Assembly (NCBI GenBank): GCA_004769085.1
Contig: DUDS01000020.1
Location: forward strand, 1 to 62,208
From: Candidatus Melainabacteria bacterium SSGW_16
GTDB lineage: Bacteria; Cyanobacteriota; Vampirovibrionia; 2-02-FULL-35-15
Length of the DNA stretch: 62,208 nt
Direction: 5' to 3'
In this document: piece by piece, positions 8,734 through 18,307 of the stretch
Numbering within the stretch: position 1 is the stretch's first letter
Layout of the letters: each line of letters opens with the position of its first letter
The notes under the pieces: model-generated
The model's database searches: none
What the model was told of the DNA's origin: nothing
Seen by the model: only the letters and a program-made list of their open reading frames with translations
Translations under genes and position numbers: made by a program

Positions 8734-8928
8734 ATACTCAGCTCGCTTATATAGTTACGTCGCTCAGAATATTCCTTACCGGAACATTCTTCGCTTAGAT
8801 TGTTTTTTAGCATATATTAAAGTTTTCGCAAAAGAGTGAGCAGTAGTATGACAGCTGAGCGACGAAGGGTCCGTCAGTTCTTAGATAGAGGAGCGAAGGT
8901 GCATACCCTGCGAACTCAGCGAAAACTT
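8734..8928 (-). repeat. composite repeat (family B plus 108-bp element C), inverted copy
   Basis: Reverse complement of the block at 18308-18523, with roughly 90% identity over element C by eye. Element C (8821-8928) has perfect 9-bp terminal inverted repeats AGTTTTCGC/GCGAAAACT and starts at the stop codon of the patatin gene. A 20-25 bp AT-rich linker (TAGCATATATT) joins it to a family B copy (8734-8803). There is no coding capacity, so it looks MITE-like. Confidence 0.8.
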
Positions 8929-9757
8929 AGCTGGCTTGTAAAGCTAAAAGTGAATGATTGTTCTTTAGGATAAAAGCTTGCTTTGCTGATTCATACCCTT
9001 TTTCAAACAGTTCAAGATGATCATCCGGTTTAACCAGAAAAAGATCCATTTGTGCAATTGAGCTTACATCAGGCTGTATATGTATTATTTCATACTGCTG
9101 TGATTCTTTCGTCTGCATATCATATAAAAAATTAATAGTGGCTTTCTCCACTTCATGAATAAAAGAATGAAAAGGATATCTGCATTTTGTTTTCTTCCCG
9201 GACTTTAGCTGAACAGATATGGTCATGCCTTCATCCCACAAATCATCAGGACAAAACCTGGCAAATATCCCGTCTATATGAAGACCGTTTGAATACATTA
9301 CAGGTCTGAAAAGTCCGGGGATACATGTTGTTGCAGTAAGAATTTTTGACAAATTAAATCCTTCCCCAGTCCATATTTCCTTTTGCATTTTCAGAACATT
9401 AAAGGTAACTATCCATAGATTATCCTGAGGTTTACAGTATCCTGCAATTGTCTCACCAAAAGAACTGTGATCCAAAATACCCCCGGGATAAACTGATGGT
9501 TTGACAAAATATTTCGGGTGTCCAAATTTTAGTGTCAGTTCAAGCAGTTCTCTGGCAGGAAGATTATTTGCTCCCCATGCTGCAACTGCTGCACCACCAG
9601 AGCTCCCTGAATAATTTTTAATTTTTATATTGTTGTCCTGTATATAGGCAAGTACACCTATATGCGCTGCAAACCTTACTCCAGAACTTGAAAATGCAAT
9701 ATTGTATTCCACAAATTTAAATATTAAAACTATCCTAACAGCATGAATTATCTGCAA
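8927..9757 (-). CDS. patatin-like phospholipase
   Basis: Patatin-fold lipid acyl hydrolase with a Ser-Asp dyad. The nucleophile elbow GSSGG is near residue 52, preceded by a degenerate oxyanion loop SSSGVRFAAHIG (instead of GGGxRG); the Asp is in HIDGIF near residue 157. It probably deacylates membrane phospholipids or is an uncharacterised esterase; there is no signal peptide. The start is uncertain: TTG at 9757 gives the longest form, but GTG at 9712 (VEYNIAFSSSG) sits right at the conserved domain start. It is divergent from the LCP gene, and its stop abuts a repeat element. Confidence 0.85.
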   Translation of the reverse strand: MQIIHAVRIVLIFKFVEYNIAFSSSGVRFAAHIGVLAYIQDNNIKIKNYSGSSGGAAVAAWGANNLPARELLELTLKFGHPKYFVKPSVYPGGILDHSSFGETIAGYCKPQDNLWIVTFNVLKMQKEIWTGEGFNLSKILTATTCIPGLFRPVMYSNGLHIDGIFARFCPDDLWDEGMTISVQLKSGKKTKCRYPFHSFIHEVEKATINFLYDMQTKESQQYEIIHIQPDVSSIAQMDLFLVKPDDHLELFEKGYESAKQAFILKNNHSLLALQAS

Positions 9758-9822
9758 TCTGTCTTACTTATGATGTTGTGATAAATTATTTAGTTCCTGC
9801 TGTTATTAAAATGTAAATTATC

Positions 9823-11103
9823 GTGAGTTTTGAAAGATACCCAAGAATATTAAACAACAGAAGAACTAAAGATAAACCATCTTTTACTTTCAATCTGGTT
9901 CTGCTGTCATTGGGATTTATTTTAACACTAATATCCCTGAACATTTATAATCCAAATCTTGTTCCAAGCGAGCTTAGATTACTGAGCCTGACAAAAAAAA
10001 CAAATATAGCCATCCTTGGCTGTGATGAAATATTTCCAGATACAGCCAATGGAAAGCTTTTATGGAAAGGCCGTTCTGATGCAATTGTAATTGTTCATTG
10101 TAATCCTATTAAAAACACTTTTAATGTATTAAACATTCCACGGGATACAAAAATAAAAATCCCTGGTCATGGTGCAGAAAAAATAAACTATCTTAATACC
10201 ATTAGCGGACCCACCTTCACCAGAAAGTATCTTGAAAGATTACTAGGAATTCACATTGATAATTTTGTTATTGTAAATGTACAGGGCATAAACCAGGTTA
10301 TTGATGAACTCGGAGGAATTAAAATTGATGTGCCCCAGAGAATGGAATATCATGACTACACAGCTATGCTTCATATTGATTTACGCTCAGGCAGGCAGAC
10401 TCTGAACGGAAAACAGGTAGAAGGATTTTTAAGATTCAGACACGATATGCTTGGAGATATAGGAAGAATCCAACGTCAACAGGCATTCATGAGAGCACTT
10501 TCAAAAAAACTACTTGATCCTGTAATTTTTACTAAGCTTCCAGAAATTGTTTCTATTTACAGAAAGACTATTCTTACAGATCTCAAGCCAACAGAAATAA
10601 TTAAAATTGCAAACTTTGTAAGAAATGTTCCACTCAACAAACATGTCACTGTAATTCTTCCAGGAGATTTTGGTCAGCACAATCAGGTAAGTTACTGGAT
10701 ACCAAACAAAAAAGAGATTCAAAAATTGGTAAAAAAACTTTTTTATGACAAAGAATATAATCAAAAAGGTTTCTTTAGGTTTGTAAGAGTAAATCCAAAA
10801 CAGTTAAAGATATCGGTTTTTAATGGATCAAGAAAAGACAGGTGGCTTGGTACAAAAGTAGCTAATATATTAAGGGAATATGGATATACAGTTCTGGGAC
10901 CGCAGGATAGTGAAGCAACATCAAAAACTACAAAAATATATGCACAAAAGGCAAACCCTGAAGTTGCTCTGCAGCTTAAATACGACCTTGGTAATCATGG
11001 AGACATATTAATAGAAAATCTGGGTCCACCTGAAGCTGATGTTACTATTTTAGCTGGAGATGATTTGACAAATTTAAAGTCAAGGCTGAAGGCAAAAAAG
11101 TAA
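9823..11103 (+). CDS. LytR-CpsA-Psr (LCP) family cell-envelope protein
   Basis: LCP proteins transfer polyprenyl-linked polymers onto the cell envelope. There is one transmembrane helix near residues 24-42, so the rest faces outside. The LCP domain (about 55-235) contains RSDAIVIVH, NIPRDTKI, GGIKIDVP and the FLRFRHD...GRIQRQQ segment with the Arg residues that bind pyrophosphate-lipid. A LytR_C-type domain follows (ISVFNGSRKDRWLGTKVA, about 326-415). The GTG start gives the basic N-terminus before the helix. The next gene, a processive glycosyltransferase, starts 5 bp after, so the pair plausibly makes and attaches one polysaccharide. Confidence 0.92.
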   Translation: MSFERYPRILNNRRTKDKPSFTFNLVLLSLGFILTLISLNIYNPNLVPSELRLLSLTKKTNIAILGCDEIFPDTANGKLLWKGRSDAIVIVHCNPIKNTFNVLNIPRDTKIKIPGHGAEKINYLNTISGPTFTRKYLERLLGIHIDNFVIVNVQGINQVIDELGGIKIDVPQRMEYHDYTAMLHIDLRSGRQTLNGKQVEGFLRFRHDMLGDIGRIQRQQAFMRALSKKLLDPVIFTKLPEIVSIYRKTILTDLKPTEIIKIANFVRNVPLNKHVTVILPGDFGQHNQVSYWIPNKKEIQKLVKKLFYDKEYNQKGFFRFVRVNPKQLKISVFNGSRKDRWLGTKVANILREYGYTVLGPQDSEATSKTTKIYAQKANPEVALQLKYDLGNHGDILIENLGPPEADVTILAGDDLTNLKSRLKAKK

Positions 11104-11107
11104 ACTG

Positions 11108-12454
11108 ATGTTTTATGACAGGGCATTTTTAGCAGGTTTAATTATAGGCACATGGGCATTGATAAAGCTTTTAGAGGAGTTTCTTCCCGATAAAGCATTG
11201 TATTACCTGCCAAAACCACTTGTATTATATGCAGTAATAGTATTTATCCTGGCAATGCTTGTTCACACTATCTGGCTTGCTATTGCACAAAGAAGAAAAG
11301 GTTTTTTTAAAACAAAATTTGAAACATCTTCAGATCAGATTCCTGTAATCAGCCAATACCCTTCTATAGATATATTGGTTGCAGTACATAATGAAGAAAA
11401 AGTAATTTCATCCACCATTGAAAATCTCCTTGAATTAAATTATCCTGATTTTCATATATACATTGTTAATGATCGTTCAACTGACTCCACGAAAGAAATA
11501 TTGGATAAATACGCTTCTCTTTACCCAAAGAAAATAAAAGCATTTCATAGAATGAACAACAACAGTACAGGAAAAGCAGCAGCTCTGAATTTTGCAATCA
11601 ACCAGTCAAATAGTAATTTAATAGCCATATTTGATGCAGATGCAAAAATTGAAAAAGATTTTCTTCTTAAAATGGTTCCTTATCTTGAAGATCCTATGAC
11701 TTGTGCAGTTCAGTCACAAAAAAGAGTTTCTAACCCAAATGTAAACTATCTAACAAAGCTTCAGGAGAATGAATACTGTCTGGATAACTACCTGCAATGC
11801 GGAAAGGATGTTATCGAAGGAAATGTAGAACTTAGAGGTAATGGACAGATATTAAAAAGGGATATTTTAAAAAGAGTAGGCATGTGGGATGAAGAAGCAC
11901 TTACTGAGGATTTAGAACTTTCTACAAGATTAATTGTTTCTGGTTATAAAATAAGATTTTGTCCTGAAGCTATAACACTTGAGCAGGCACCTGTAAATTT
12001 TCGCTCACTAGTACTTCAGAGACGAAGGTGGGCTGAAGGTAGTCTCAGAAGATATCTGGTAAATTTACCTAAAATTTTTGGAGTAGCAAAAGAAACCTCT
12101 TTATCACAACAATTTGATTCATTTGTCTTTTTAAGTCAGTTTGCAGTTCCAATCTGGATATTCCTGGACATAGTTTCTGAAATAGTGAGGTATTTAAAAG
12201 ATCAGCAAACCCACCTAACAAGCCTGATGTTAATTTCTTTTTCCATCTGGATAATTACATGGGTAAATCTTATATTCGGGATCAGGATTTACAGAAAATT
12301 TTCATGGAGAACCAGCATAAAACGTGCTCTTGAAACAAATCTATATCTCCTTAGTGTATGGCCTTTAATTGTTCTTGTAACTGCAAGAAAAGTGTTGTTC
12401 AGCAGAACAAAAGGTAAATGGCATAAAACAGAACGTTATAATGAAACTAGCTAG
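11108..12454 (+). CDS. processive family 2 glycosyltransferase, membrane-bound
   Basis: GT2 synthase related to NodC, hyaluronan, PgaC and cellulose synthases, with a cytoplasmic catalytic domain flanked by membrane helices (two N-terminal within 1-60; about three C-terminal after 335). The D,D,D,QxxRW signature is complete: NDRSTDS near 121, DAD at 176-178, TEDLE at 266-270 and QRRRW at 304-308. It polymerises and probably exports a beta-linked glycan; the sugar cannot be told from sequence. It is in an operon with the upstream LCP gene (5-bp gap) and the downstream ThDP enzyme. Confidence 0.92.
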   Translation: MFYDRAFLAGLIIGTWALIKLLEEFLPDKALYYLPKPLVLYAVIVFILAMLVHTIWLAIAQRRKGFFKTKFETSSDQIPVISQYPSIDILVAVHNEEKVISSTIENLLELNYPDFHIYIVNDRSTDSTKEILDKYASLYPKKIKAFHRMNNNSTGKAAALNFAINQSNSNLIAIFDADAKIEKDFLLKMVPYLEDPMTCAVQSQKRVSNPNVNYLTKLQENEYCLDNYLQCGKDVIEGNVELRGNGQILKRDILKRVGMWDEEALTEDLELSTRLIVSGYKIRFCPEAITLEQAPVNFRSLVLQRRRWAEGSLRRYLVNLPKIFGVAKETSLSQQFDSFVFLSQFAVPIWIFLDIVSEIVRYLKDQQTHLTSLMLISFSIWIITWVNLIFGIRIYRKFSWRTSIKRALETNLYLLSVWPLIVLVTARKVLFSRTKGKWHKTERYNETS

Positions 12455-12467
12455 AGAGGTAAACACT

Positions 12468-14120
12468 ATGACAAAGCTAATTGATTTTTTATACAACAGA
12501 CTTAAAGCTCATGGTGTTGATCATATGTTTGGGATTGCAGGGGAATCAGTACACCTGCATTTTCACAGGTTGAATAATAGTCCTTTAAAACCAGTATTGA
12601 TGACTCATGAACCCTCCGTAGGTTATGCTGCAGATGCATATTCCAGAATTCGCGGACTTGGTGCTGCACTTGTAAGTTATGGGGTTGGTACATTAAACGT
12701 AGTGAATGCTGTCGGACAGGCATATGCTGAATGTTCACCACTGGTCATTATAAGTGGCGGACCTGGCGTTAATGAAAGAAGAAAATACACCAACCTTCAC
12801 CATAAAGTAAGAACTTATGAAACACACCAGAGAGTAATGAGTGAAATTACTGCTCTCAGCATAATAATTGATAACCCATTAACTGCTGTAAGAGAAATTG
12901 ATAGAGCACTAAGTACTGCTGTTACCCTCAAAAGACCAGTCTATATTGAAATCCCAAGAGATATGAGTGAAATTGAAGTCGAGGAAGAACCGTTCATACT
13001 ACCAAAAAAAACTGTGGATAGCAAAGCATTAAACAAAGCACTTGATGAAATTGTCAGCCTGTTAAATAATGCAAAAAATCCTGTAATAATTGCAGATGCA
13101 GAACTTGCAAGACTCGGACTCCAGAATGAACTTATTACTTTTGCAGAAAAAGTAAATATACCTGTTGCTTCAACAATTCTTGGAAAATCAATATTTCCTG
13201 AAGAACACCCTCTTGCAATGGGAGTTTATTTCGGACAACTAAGCAATTCAAAAGTTGCAGAATATATCCATAATTCCGACTTCAGACTTATGCTGGGAGT
13301 GATTCTAAGTGATATAAATCTTGGGATGTTTACAGCAAAATTTTCTCCTGATGATGCTGTAGTAGCTAATATTGACGGGCTAAAAATTAAAAACCATTTT
13401 CACCCTCAACTATCATTAGATCTGTTTATGAAAGGGCTTCTGGAGAGGACAGATGTTAAAATGCATGATTTAAATTTCCCAAGAATACAGATCCCTAATT
13501 ACCCAACAGGAAAGGATGAAGACCAGATTACTATAAAAGCACTTATGTCATTAACAAATGACTTTATAGATAAAGGTTACAGAGTAATTTGTGATGTAGG
13601 CGACTGTCTTTTTGCAGGACAGGAATTACAAATGCGCGGTGCATCAACCTTTCTCTCACCAGCATATTATTTGAGTATGGGTTTTGCAATTCCTGGTGCT
13701 GTTGGTGCACAAATTGCAGAACCTGCGCGTCGTCCGTTAGTAATGGTAGGCGACGGGGCTTTTCAAATGACAGGGCTTGAACTTATTACTGTAGCAAAAT
13801 TAAAACTGAATCCAATAATAATACTTCTTAATAATGGAATCTATGCTACTCTCCGCTACTGTGAGCCACCAGCAACAATGCAGGAACATAAGATTCCAAC
13901 AATGGATTATGCAAAAATGGCTGAGATTATGGGCGGAAAAGGCATCTCAGTAAGAACAGTGGGAGACTTTAAAAATGCTCTTAAAACAGCAAAAAGCACT
14001 ACTGATACATTTACATTAATTGACGTAAGAATTAAAGATACCGATATATCACCTGCACTTAAAACTTTCGGAGAAAAACTCGGCAGTTTTGTTGAGGCTT
14101 CTGCAAGCGGAAAAGCTTAA
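12468..14120 (+). CDS. thiamine-diphosphate-dependent decarboxylase (pyruvate/indolepyruvate decarboxylase-like)
   Basis: Three-domain ThDP enzyme. The N-terminal Pyr domain has the activating Glu in THEPSVGYAADAY (Glu48 from the start used here), then the central Rossmann-like domain, then the PP domain with the ThDP/Mg motif GDGAFQ...LLNNGIY. Architecture and YEGV-like N-terminus fit the 2-oxo-acid decarboxylase branch better than acetolactate synthase, but the substrate is open. I start at ATG 12468, preceded by AGAGAGGT; an in-frame ATG at 12441 would overlap the GT2 gene by 14 bp with no ribosome site. Its co-location with envelope genes is unexplained. Confidence 0.88.
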   Translation: MTKLIDFLYNRLKAHGVDHMFGIAGESVHLHFHRLNNSPLKPVLMTHEPSVGYAADAYSRIRGLGAALVSYGVGTLNVVNAVGQAYAECSPLVIISGGPGVNERRKYTNLHHKVRTYETHQRVMSEITALSIIIDNPLTAVREIDRALSTAVTLKRPVYIEIPRDMSEIEVEEEPFILPKKTVDSKALNKALDEIVSLLNNAKNPVIIADAELARLGLQNELITFAEKVNIPVASTILGKSIFPEEHPLAMGVYFGQLSNSKVAEYIHNSDFRLMLGVILSDINLGMFTAKFSPDDAVVANIDGLKIKNHFHPQLSLDLFMKGLLERTDVKMHDLNFPRIQIPNYPTGKDEDQITIKALMSLTNDFIDKGYRVICDVGDCLFAGQELQMRGASTFLSPAYYLSMGFAIPGAVGAQIAEPARRPLVMVGDGAFQMTGLELITVAKLKLNPIIILLNNGIYATLRYCEPPATMQEHKIPTMDYAKMAEIMGGKGISVRTVGDFKNALKTAKSTTDTFTLIDVRIKDTDISPALKTFGEKLGSFVEASASGKA

Positions 14121-14130
14121 AATTTTGTCT

Positions 14131-14285
14131 ATCCGCCCTCCTTGCTCATTCTTCGCTTGTCGGGCTTTGCAATGTCCTTACGGTCTACCTTTTGTCACAT
14201 CATTCAAATTTTACCGAATAAATCGGATAAAATCTTATCGTATAAATAGTTCAATTTGACATGTTACTCTAGCTAAGCAGTAATA
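14131..14285 (+). repeat. family A dispersed repeat, full-length copy
   Basis: Near-identical in layout to 48102-48257: conserved block (14135-14170, GCCCTCCTTGCTCATTCTTC then GCTTGTCGGGCTTTGC), about 40 bp of variable sequence, an imperfect two-tier hairpin (14208-14235, inner CCGA/TCGG), and the tail CTAGCTAAGCAGTAA. It sits just past the stop of the ThDP gene, between convergent genes. Confidence 0.88.
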
Positions 14286-14312
14286 AATCTATATTCAAAA
14301 ACAAATTTATAT

Positions 14313-15191
14313 TTAAAACGTAAACTCTCCAAGAATTATCCAGCTCACATAAAAATAAATTGCCCATATAACAAATATATAGCTATCAATTCTGTCAAGT
14401 ATCCCACCATGAGAAAGTAAAACCTTCCCTGAATCTTTTAAACCAGCATCCCGTTTTAAAAGCGATTCAAAAAAATCACCAAACTGACTGAATATACCAG
14501 CAAAAATTCCAATTATAAAACCATGAATTATTTGGTTATTAAAACTCTCTTTGAATAAAAAAACTAATACAACAGATATAGCCATACTTGAAATAAATCC
14601 GCTAACTGCACCCTCAAATGTTTTTTTAGGACTTATTTCCGGTTTAAGTGCAGTTCTTCCAAAAATTCTCCCTCCATAATAAGCACCAACATCACAAAAA
14701 GCAGTACTTACTATTGCAATAAAAGCATATGCAAAACCTGCTTCCCTAAGGAGTATAAGAAAGCTTGGCAAAAGTCCGGTATAAACAAAACCCAGAACAG
14801 AAGCCCCAATATCAGATATAGAAGCAATTGGATCTTTTTTGCCACCACGGAAAATCAGTCTGAAAAAACACCCTATTACACCAAATATAAAAACAAATAT
14901 AAAAAGTTTTATTGGAAGTAATTTAGATAAACCAAATGAGGGTAACGTTGCAACTATAAAAAAAAGCATGCTGACGAACCTAATCCATTTGTTTGAAGGA
15001 TTTATTCCTTTAGTACGAACTATATTTATAAACTCTGTATTTACCTGCCAGAATACAAAAAGCAATATTAAGGTTAATACCCAACCACCAAAATATAATG
15101 CAAGGCATACTGCAAGAAAGACAATTAAACCCACAAGAATTCTTGAGAATTGTTCATTTGATAAAAAACTTTTCTTCTTCTGAACACTCAT
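14313..15191 (-). CDS. cdsA: phosphatidate cytidylyltransferase CdsA
   Basis: Makes CDP-diacylglycerol from CTP and phosphatidate for membrane phospholipid synthesis. It has 292 residues with about eight membrane helices. The family signature is complete near the C-terminus: SLLKRDAGLKDSGKVLLSHG followed by GILDRIDS. Usually cdsA follows uppS/frr/dxr; here it stands alone between a repeat and a divergent FixC-like gene, so it is transcribed on its own. Confidence 0.96.
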   Translation of the reverse strand: MSVQKKKSFLSNEQFSRILVGLIVFLAVCLALYFGGWVLTLILLFVFWQVNTEFINIVRTKGINPSNKWIRFVSMLFFIVATLPSFGLSKLLPIKLFIFVFIFGVIGCFFRLIFRGGKKDPIASISDIGASVLGFVYTGLLPSFLILLREAGFAYAFIAIVSTAFCDVGAYYGGRIFGRTALKPEISPKKTFEGAVSGFISSMAISVVLVFLFKESFNNQIIHGFIIGIFAGIFSQFGDFFESLLKRDAGLKDSGKVLLSHGGILDRIDSYIFVIWAIYFYVSWIILGEFTF

Positions 15192-15266
15192 CTAATTCAT
15201 TCTAGCTTTTTTTTAACTGTATGGTCTATCCTTAAGCGATAAGGTATTATTAAACATGACAAATTT

Positions 15267-16496
15267 ATGTCGAAAAAAAATAAATCTGAAGTATTAATTA
15301 TAGGTGCAGGACCAAGCGGGCTACTAGCAGCTAAGGTATTCTCAGACAATGGAATCAAAGCATCTATAATTGAGAAAGATGCAAAAAACAAAAAAAAATC
15401 ATTTTACAGCAGTATTATAAACATACAATTCTATGAAGAAATTTTTGGTGGTTTTATTAAAAATCAGACCCTAGCTATTGAGAGGGAGATAACAGATTAT
15501 AGGGCATATTTCTTAAAAGAAGGTTCGTTTTCCTGCATAAGCAACCAGAACAATAATCACCTTTGCATAAAAAGAGAATTATTTAACAAAGCATTGACAG
15601 ATATATTAGAAAGCAAAGGCATTCAGATTTTTTATGAAACCATTGGAAGAGAACTGATTCTTGAAAATGGAAAAATAAAAGGAATTAAAACCGATGACAG
15701 TGAACACTACGCTGATGTCATTATTATTTGTGAAGGGGCTAATTCTATTCTTTCAAAACAGGCAGGTTTAAAATCAGGCGAGCTTTCACCGGAAGAAACT
15801 TTTCTTTTCGTAGAAGAAACTATTGAAATACCTTCTGAAGCAATTGAAGAGAGGTTTAATCTTCAGAATAACAAAGGTCTCACAGCAAAGATATTTACTC
15901 ATTCATTTATTGAAATCCCTGGTATCAACTACATGCATACAAACAAGTCTTCTGTAACGATCAGCTCAGGCATTCTTCTTTCTGACTCCATAAAAAACAG
16001 CATAAATATAAATGACTATCATGAAAAAATTAAAACTCATCCTGGGATTAGTCCATTTATTAGTAATGGTACAACCAAAACATATAGCTCTTATATAATG
16101 CCTGCACCGCTAAAATATTCAAAAAGAGCAAACAAAGTAAAACTTTATTCCGACAACTGCCTGGTAGCAGGTGGAGCAGCAATGTTTGTGAATCATTTTA
16201 AGTGGGATATCTCTCTCCTGGCAGCAATCTCAGGAAAGATAGCAGCAGAAACAGTTATTGAAGCCAGAGGAAAAAATGATTATTCGGAAAAATCACTCTC
16301 TATGTATGAATCAAAACTAAGAGAAAATAAAGAGTACAATGACTTTATAAATGATAATCGAGTCCATGCAGAAGGGGTTTTGCCTTTTCAAAAATCACCA
16401 AATGAGCTTGGTATATTATTTTATAATGACTTTGAGGACAAAAATGACAGAAAAGTGCTGGAAAATCTGAGTAATATAGCACTTACAGTAAATTAA
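15267..16496 (+). CDS. FixC/ETF-quinone-oxidoreductase-like flavoprotein
   Basis: FAD-dependent oxidoreductase of the geranylgeranyl-reductase/FixC superfamily. The Rossmann motif VLIIGAGPSGLLAAK is at residue 9 onward, followed by the acidic IIEKD that binds the FAD ribose. The C-terminal FAD site includes NCLVAGGAAMFVNHFKWD. The gene directly precedes a FixX-type ferredoxin (5-bp gap), the arrangement of fixCX, where electrons pass from electron-transfer flavoprotein to quinone or another acceptor. fixA/fixB are not in the window. At 409 residues it is slightly short of typical FixC. Confidence 0.85.
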   Translation: MSKKNKSEVLIIGAGPSGLLAAKVFSDNGIKASIIEKDAKNKKKSFYSSIINIQFYEEIFGGFIKNQTLAIEREITDYRAYFLKEGSFSCISNQNNNHLCIKRELFNKALTDILESKGIQIFYETIGRELILENGKIKGIKTDDSEHYADVIIICEGANSILSKQAGLKSGELSPEETFLFVEETIEIPSEAIEERFNLQNNKGLTAKIFTHSFIEIPGINYMHTNKSSVTISSGILLSDSIKNSININDYHEKIKTHPGISPFISNGTTKTYSSYIMPAPLKYSKRANKVKLYSDNCLVAGGAAMFVNHFKWDISLLAAISGKIAAETVIEARGKNDYSEKSLSMYESKLRENKEYNDFINDNRVHAEGVLPFQKSPNELGILFYNDFEDKNDRKVLENLSNIALTVN

Positions 16497-16501
16497 AAAC
16501 C

Positions 16502-16780
16502 ATGCAAAAAACACTTAAAAAAATTGAAGATAAGCTTTATTTTGTTCCTTTCAAACCAAATACTGAATCACACATAAAAACAAATGCTGCAATCTGTGCA
16601 GGTTGCACAGGAAAAGAATGCACAAAATTCTGTCCAGCAAATGTTTTTCACTGGTCAGAGATTGACAAGAAGCTCTATATCAATTATGAAAACTGCCTTG
16701 AATGCGGGGCTTGTACCATTGGCTGTCCATATCAGGCTATTGAATACAGCCATCCGACAGCAAGTTTTGGCAGAATGTAA
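16502..16780 (+). CDS. FixX-like ferredoxin
   Basis: 92-residue protein with two clustered cysteine motifs: CAGCTGKECTKFCP (about 35-48) and CLECGACTIGCP (about 65-76). This is the FixX/ETF-QO C-terminal ferredoxin pattern, in which one 4Fe-4S site is complete and the first cluster is modified. It ends YSHPTASFGRM. It should be the electron partner of the FixC-like protein just upstream, and the kinase gene starts 13 bp after it. Confidence 0.88.
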   Translation: MQKTLKKIEDKLYFVPFKPNTESHIKTNAAICAGCTGKECTKFCPANVFHWSEIDKKLYINYENCLECGACTIGCPYQAIEYSHPTASFGRM

Positions 16781-16793
16781 CTTTTCAAAATTT

Positions 16794-18275
16794 ATGATTT
16801 TTGAAATTATAAAAAGTTTCTGTTTAATAACTACTGAGGTATTTAAGTCTTATAGACTAAGTGGTTTAAAGCGATTATTTTCGATAATGCTTTTTGGAGT
16901 ACAGATATATGTCTATATTTTACAAAATAACCAAACATCAAAACAATCATTCCTACTCTCATTGCTAAAAAAATATGACCCTTTTTTAGAATTTCCCCCA
17001 GCTGAAAGGGATAAAAGAAAAGCAAAATGGTTGCTTGAAAAAATAATTTCATTTGGAAGCACTTTTATAAAACTAGGGCAGATACTGGCAACAAGAGCAG
17101 ATATAATACCGCTTACGTATATGAAAGAGCTTGCAAAACTTCTGGATGAAGTGCCTCCTTTTGATAGTTCACTGGCATTTGAAATCATAAACTCAGAACT
17201 TAACAGACCAGCTCACAGTATTTTCTCAGAGATAGATTCATATCCAATAGCATCTGCAAGTCTGGGTCAGGTTTACAGAGCTAAATTAATCGATTCAGAT
17301 AGGGATGTAATAATAAAAGTTCAGAGACCAAATCTGAAAGAAATAATTGAAAGAGATGTTTTTATTCTCAAAGCAATTGCAAAAGAAGCAGCAAAATACC
17401 CTGAAATTAGCAGGGGAAATGATTATTGTGAATTATTGGATGAATTTTTAAGGGTAATTAATGAAGAAATTGATTATATAAAAGAGGGTAAAAGCTGTGA
17501 TTTATTCAGAAAGAATTTCAAAGGTTTTTATCAGGTTCATGTACCTAAAGTTTACTGGCAATACACCACAAAAAGGGTAATTACCCTGGAACATATTCAT
17601 GGTTTTAAGATAAGTGAAAAAGAAAAGATACTTAATGCAGGGCTCAGCCTTAAACAAATAACAAAAGAAGGATGCAATGTATATTTAAAACAGTTACTTA
17701 CAGACGGATTCTTTCATGCAGATCCTCATGCCGGAAATCTAAGGATTATGCCTGATGGCAGGCTTGCATTTTTTGATTTTGGCATGGTTGGTTATGTTTC
17801 AAAAGATCTTCAGGTAAAGCTCGTTAACACCTTATTGAAATTAATGAATAGGGATTATGTTGGCGTTATAAATTGCTTTATTTCAATGGGTATTCTGGAC
17901 AAAGACTTCAGCAGGAAAGAAGAGCTTGCCAATGTTTTAAAACCCATTTATGATGAGCGTTTTGGGCATAATGGGAATATATCAACAAACTTTAAGGAAA
18001 TTATTGAAGCACTTGCAAACATTGTATATGAGTATCCATTCAGAATCCCTGTAGAGTTTGCACTTATAATAAGAGCATTGCTTACACTTGAAGGAGTAGG
18101 ACACACGCTTGATCCTGGATTCAATGTAATAAAAGCCTTAATACCATTTATACAAAAATATATTTTTGCAAAGGAAGGCACTTGGCTAAGGGATCATTTA
18201 GTAAGTCAGGTTACAGAAAACAATTTATTTTTTAAAGGTGTAGAAGAATTAACAAAAGCAGCAAGTATAAAGTAG
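16794..18275 (+). CDS. ABC1/UbiB family atypical kinase
   Basis: ABC1K/UbiB proteins are atypical ATP-binding kinases tied to isoprenoid-quinone metabolism at the membrane. Family motifs: KLGQILATRADIIP, the Ala-rich loop PIASASLGQVYRAKL, the ATP-site Lys in VIIKVQRP, the catalytic HADPHAGNL and FFDFGMVG. I choose ATG 16794 (MIFEIIKSF), because the longer frame from 16584 runs inside fixX and its N-terminus has no family likeness. With fixC-like and fixX-like genes immediately upstream, the three genes plausibly form a quinone-reduction unit. Confidence 0.92.
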   Translation: MIFEIIKSFCLITTEVFKSYRLSGLKRLFSIMLFGVQIYVYILQNNQTSKQSFLLSLLKKYDPFLEFPPAERDKRKAKWLLEKIISFGSTFIKLGQILATRADIIPLTYMKELAKLLDEVPPFDSSLAFEIINSELNRPAHSIFSEIDSYPIASASLGQVYRAKLIDSDRDVIIKVQRPNLKEIIERDVFILKAIAKEAAKYPEISRGNDYCELLDEFLRVINEEIDYIKEGKSCDLFRKNFKGFYQVHVPKVYWQYTTKRVITLEHIHGFKISEKEKILNAGLSLKQITKEGCNVYLKQLLTDGFFHADPHAGNLRIMPDGRLAFFDFGMVGYVSKDLQVKLVNTLLKLMNRDYVGVINCFISMGILDKDFSRKEELANVLKPIYDERFGHNGNISTNFKEIIEALANIVYEYPFRIPVEFALIIRALLTLEGVGHTLDPGFNVIKALIPFIQKYIFAKEGTWLRDHLVSQVTENNLFFKGVEELTKAASIK

Positions 18276-18307
18276 GCTATAATATTGAGGACATATTCTT
18301 TATGGAG

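Noticed and set aside
12441..12467. Earlier ATG for the ThDP enzyme
   Set aside because: It lies inside the GT2 gene with no ribosome site, whereas ATG 12468 has AGAGAGGT upstream.
16584..16793. Longer N-terminus for the ABC1 kinase
   Set aside because: These codons lie in an alternative frame of fixX and show no family similarity; ATG 16794 begins the recognisable N-terminus.
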